5,395 bases of DNA from JALYNX01 sp035292685 (GTDB lineage: Bacteria > Actinomycetota > Acidimicrobiia > Spongiisociales > ZC4RG35). Below are positions 3,901 through 5,395 of the stretch, piece after piece. Where the stretch lies: the NCBI GenBank assembly GCA_035292685.1, contig DATDPP010000001.1:1-5395 (forward strand). The letters are read 5' to 3'. The notes beneath the pieces were generated by a model, which worked only from the letters and a program-made list of their open reading frames with translations, made no database searches and had not been told where the DNA came from. Position 1 is the first letter of the stretch. Every line of letters begins with the position of its first letter. The position numbers and the translations under genes were made by a program.

Positions 3901-5395
3901 ACAGCGGAACTTGGCGATGATGAGTTGACCTACGACCTTTCGGTCCCCGGCAACGTGACCTATGTGGCCAATGGATTCGTGTCGCACAACACCATCGGTC
4001 TCCAAATGGACTGTGACACAACGGGGGTCGAACCTGACTTCTCGCTCGTCAAGTTCAAGAAGCTGGCCGGCGGTGGTTACTTCAAGATCGCCAACCAATC
4101 GATAGCTCCGGCGCTCCAACGCTTGGGCTACGACGCTGCCCAGATCAAGGATGTGGTCGAGTACATCGTCGGTACCAGTTCTCTTGACCGTGCTCCGCAC
4201 ATCAACCGAGAGACCCTGACGGCGAAGGGATTCAACGACGAGGACCTGGACAAGGTCGAGGACGCGTTGGCTTCCGTGTTCGAGTTGAGGCAGGCCTTCA
4301 ACGTCTTCACCTTCGGTGAGCAGACTTTGCAGCGGCTCGGGTACGGGGTTGACGAGTACACCGGCTGGGACTTCAACATGCTGCGTGCGCTCGGCTTCAC
4401 CCAGTCCGAGATCAACGAAGCCAACGACCACATCTGCGGTCGTCAGACCATCGAGGGTGCCCCTCACATCGCCGAAAAGCATCTTTCGGTGTTCGACTGC
4501 GCAAATAAGAACGGTAAGTACGGGGAGCGATTCATCCATCACACCGGGCACCTCAAGATGCTGGCGGCCGTGCAGCCGCAACTGAGTGGGTCAGCGTCGA
4601 AGACCATCAACCTGCCCAATGAGGCCACGGTCGAGGACATCGAAGAGTCCTACATGATGGCCTGGAAGTATGGAATCAAATGCATCGCCATCTACCGGGA
4701 CGGCTCCAAGGCCGCTCAGCCACTCAACTCGACCTCGGATGAAGGCGAAGGACACGAGGACGAGGCAGCGGGGATCACCGCCGCGGTGGAAGCGGAGAAG
4801 GCGATCCACTGGGGCAACCTGCCTCCGGGGATCTCCCCCACCCAGGCCTACCGACAGGGAATGAAGCCACCCCGATTCCTGCTCCCAGCCCGGCGCAATG
4901 GGTACAACCAGGAGGCGAGGATCGGCGGGCACAAGGTGTTCCTGCGCACCGGTGAGTACGACGACCACACCCTGGGTGAGATCTTCATCGACCTGGCCAA
5001 GGAAGGGGCGACCCTGAAAGGGATCCTCTCCTGTTTCGCCATCGCCGTGTCCAAAGGTCTCCAATACGGGGTGCCGTTGGAGGAGTTCGTCGACACCTTC
5101 ACCTTCCAGACCTTCGAGCCGAGGGGCATGGTCGAAGGCCATCCCAACATCAAGATGGCCAACTCGATCGTGGACTACGTGTTCCGGGCCCTCGGTGTGG
5201 AATACCTGCACCGTGACGAGCTGGCCCAGGTCCCACCCAACCGCGACGTCGGTGAGCTACCCGAGCCCGCCAAGGGCCTGGCGGTCGAGGCGGGAGTCCA
5301 ACTGGACCTGACCGATGCGGTGGCCGAGACCGATGTGGACGCGGTGAAAGCTGCCGTCGCCTTCGTAGACGCACCGGAGAGTGAGCCCCTTTCTC
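904..5395 (+). CDS. nrdJ: vitamin B12-dependent ribonucleotide reductase (class II), intein-containing precursor; partial at 3' end
   Basis: This cytosolic enzyme reduces ribonucleotides to deoxyribonucleotides using adenosylcobalamin to make a thiyl radical, and needs no oxygen. The open frame runs 1497 codons to the window edge without a stop. N-extein: residues 1-598 (904-2697). C-extein: residues 1030-1497+ (3991-end). Motifs seen: redox cysteine C187 in PHACFINAV; GSGTGSNFSKIR and LSGGGKSSGVMSF effector/substrate loops near 220-250; N395-P-C397-A-E399, with C397 the expected thiyl cysteine; C408, 11 residues on, the redox partner. The phosphate-binding loop APTG/TIGLQMDCDTTG is interrupted by the intein. 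A repeat-containing insertion spans about 1073-1194, and a TSCPD-like domain begins near 1340 (ARIGGHKVFLRTG). The long form with the NPDGSIVF N-terminus and this insertion is like alphaproteobacterial NrdJ. The C-terminal cysteine tail is outside the window. ATG 904 has GAGGAGG 8 nt upstream. NrdR-like boxes precede it. Confidence 0.97.
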   Translation, partial: MSKGLRIDRRFTEAGKDAYDKIEWSRRDSRITNPDGSIVFEMTDAEIPSGWSQVAADIMVSKYFRKAGVPQFDDEGNQIFDDAGQPVRGPERSAKQVFNRLAGTWRHWGEKEGYFASTEDASAFEDELRYMLANQIASPNSPQWFNTGLNHAYGLTGSPQGFWFVDPKTEEVVSSPDAYTRPAPHACFINAVTDDLVSPGGIMDLWLREARLFKMGSGTGSNFSKIRAENEPLSGGGKSSGVMSFLKIGDRAAGAIKSGGTTRRAAKMVILDIDHPDIEQFIDWKKVEEEKARVLIQHGGFPADFNGEAYATVSGQNSNNSVRVGNDFIQAVLDDGDWNLTNRTDGAVRKTLKARDLWNRIAEAAWACADPGLQFDTIVNEWHTSPAGGRIRGTNPCAEYNFLDNTACNLASINLVQFLDQDTSAFDVAAYQHAIRLWTIVLEISVAMAHFPSQEIAQGSYDYRTLGLGYANLGSLLMRQGIAYDSDEGRAIASALTAILTGYSYATSAEMAGVVGPFPRFAENREAMLRVIRNHRRAAYDAAASEYEGVSHYVMGVDPDLCPSNLLAGARESWDLALSLGEKHGYRNAQATVLAPTGCLVGGSLVPTERGLVRLRSLGNPNGSEWQDLDIEVATDEGPRPASQFYINGVEPVVTVETARGYRIQGTPTHRIKVVEPGGIWAWKRFGEIAGGDLVPLQLDQLVGEPQTVDLPPLGEMYWTGDFSTQVPRTVTPELAEFVGYFMGDGSLHAKGLRLAVAAEDFDVVERLSMLGKELFGLEAHLTEKTGYTEMAFHSVPLTLWWEACGFAKHSPREGHTGKGWHPHIPDAVLHSNDREVYSAFLRGLFEADGSVHAGGYPTWSTTSIEFSYEVQTLLLAMGIPTTRKFDTTGWGQSQLAVLRVLNLSYGLEWTERVGFMSGRKQAAVLATQTRQASRYDYVPVSRAMVDRLAPENDSLRGKMLMSLNRVGLVSRRSAEELYERTGDNELGRLLNFFYDRVATAELGDDELTYDLSVPGNVTYVANGFVSHNTIGLQMDCDTTGVEPDFSLVKFKKLAGGGYFKIANQSIAPALQRLGYDAAQIKDVVEYIVGTSSLDRAPHINRETLTAKGFNDEDLDKVEDALASVFELRQAFNVFTFGEQTLQRLGYGVDEYTGWDFNMLRALGFTQSEINEANDHICGRQTIEGAPHIAEKHLSVFDCANKNGKYGERFIHHTGHLKMLAAVQPQLSGSASKTINLPNEATVEDIEESYMMAWKYGIKCIAIYRDGSKAAQPLNSTSDEGEGHEDEAAGITAAVEAEKAIHWGNLPPGISPTQAYRQGMKPPRFLLPARRNGYNQEARIGGHKVFLRTGEYDDHTLGEIFIDLAKEGATLKGILSCFAIAVSKGLQYGVPLEEFVDTFTFQTFEPRGMVEGHPNIKMANSIVDYVFRALGVEYLHRDELAQVPPNRDVGELPEPAKGLAVEAGVQLDLTDAVAETDVDAVKAAVAFVDAPESEPLS
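2698..3990 (+). mobile_element. NrdJ intein with LAGLIDADG homing endonuclease (431 aa)
   Basis: This protein-splicing element excises itself and joins APTG to TIGLQMDC. Block A begins at Cys1 (CLVGGSLVPTERGLVRL). Block B is GYRIQGTPTHRIKVV with the TxxH residues T69 and H72. The endonuclease spans the middle. Block F is YDLSVPGNVTYVANG and block G is FVSHN, ending with the penultimate His and terminal Asn431. The +1 residue is Thr. All splice-essential positions are present except the block F His, which is Val420 here; the block F Asp (3934) is kept. Boundaries follow from removal restoring an uninterrupted class II reductase sequence. GC content within the intein (65% over 3121-3180) resembles the GC-rich flanks, arguing against a very recent foreign arrival. 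The size is normal for a full-length endonuclease-bearing intein. Confidence 0.96.
3103..3675 (+). other. LAGLIDADG (DOD-type) homing endonuclease domain inside the intein
   Basis: Two dodecapeptide motifs are present: LAEFVGYFMGDGS (3106-3144), with its acidic residue Asp at intein position 147, and FLRGLFEADGS (3424-3456), with Asp at 251. They are 104 residues apart, normal for a monomeric two-motif enzyme. Between and after them are typical helper segments, including LLLAMGIPTTRKF (around 3526-3564) and the block-H-like ERVGFMSGRKQ (around 3637-3669). Both metal-binding acids are intact and there is no frameshift, so the enzyme could still cut intein-less nrdJ alleles. Domain ends are approximate. 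Confidence 0.88.
4120..4485 (+). repeat. internal protein repeat within the NrdJ C-extein insertion
   Basis: Two 33-residue units frame this insertion: RLGYDAAQIKDVVEYI... at 4120-4218 and ALGFTQSEINEANDHI... at 4387-4485. Both end in APHI plus five residues. They share 10 identical positions (L, G, I, I, G, A-P-H-I, L) and several conservative ones. A shorter third copy of the helix, KGFNDEDLDKVEDAL, lies between them. The insertion is absent from the Streptomyces NrdJ as I remember it but present in alphaproteobacterial forms. Its role is unknown to me. Confidence 0.55.

Noticed and set aside
3814..4581. 255-codon minus-strand open frame, and a similar one at 4591-5211
   Set aside because: Both are antisense to conserved NrdJ coding sequence and have no family motifs, so they are codon-bias shadows.

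Overview
This is a high-GC bacterial window, most likely from an actinobacterium. A count of positions 1141-1380 gives about 66% GC. The truncated response regulator closely resembles mycobacterial PrrA. A pair of sites matching the NrdR-box consensus lies in front of the ribonucleotide reductase gene. The reductase is the long class II form, which is also widespread in alphaproteobacteria, so the exact lineage cannot be fixed from this window.

Layout. Positions 1-520, minus strand, hold the N-terminal 173 residues of an OmpR/PhoB-family response regulator that runs off the left edge. Positions 521-903 are a divergent intergenic region. It holds several inverted repeats, an imperfect direct repeat, a sigma70-like promoter (TTGACC-17-TACAGT), two NrdR-like boxes 31 bp apart, a possible 7-codon leader ORF, and a small hairpin that carries the Shine-Dalgarno sequence in its loop. 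From 904 to the right edge, on the plus strand, one uninterrupted reading frame of at least 1497 codons encodes the adenosylcobalamin-dependent ribonucleotide reductase NrdJ.

nrdJ is split by an in-frame intein of 431 residues (2698-3990). The intein lies inside the phosphate-binding APTG/T loop of the reductase and carries a two-motif LAGLIDADG homing endonuclease whose two acidic residues are both intact. Before splicing the reductase cannot form its substrate site. After splicing, the visible part of the enzyme is 598 + 468 residues. It contains the NPCAE radical-cysteine motif, the redox-partner cysteines, an extra repeat-containing insertion and a TSCPD-like C-terminal domain. The C-terminal cysteine tail expected of the family lies beyond the window.

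The main points for a second look are: the intein with a complete endonuclease and a Val where the block F His is usual; the tandem NrdR boxes; the leader ORF whose TGA overlaps an in-frame upstream ATG of nrdJ; the Shine-Dalgarno hairpin; and a lower-GC stretch (about 53% GC) within the N-extein with ATA and TTA codons. I see no wholly new system. This is a known essential enzyme with a mobile intein and an unusually structured leader.
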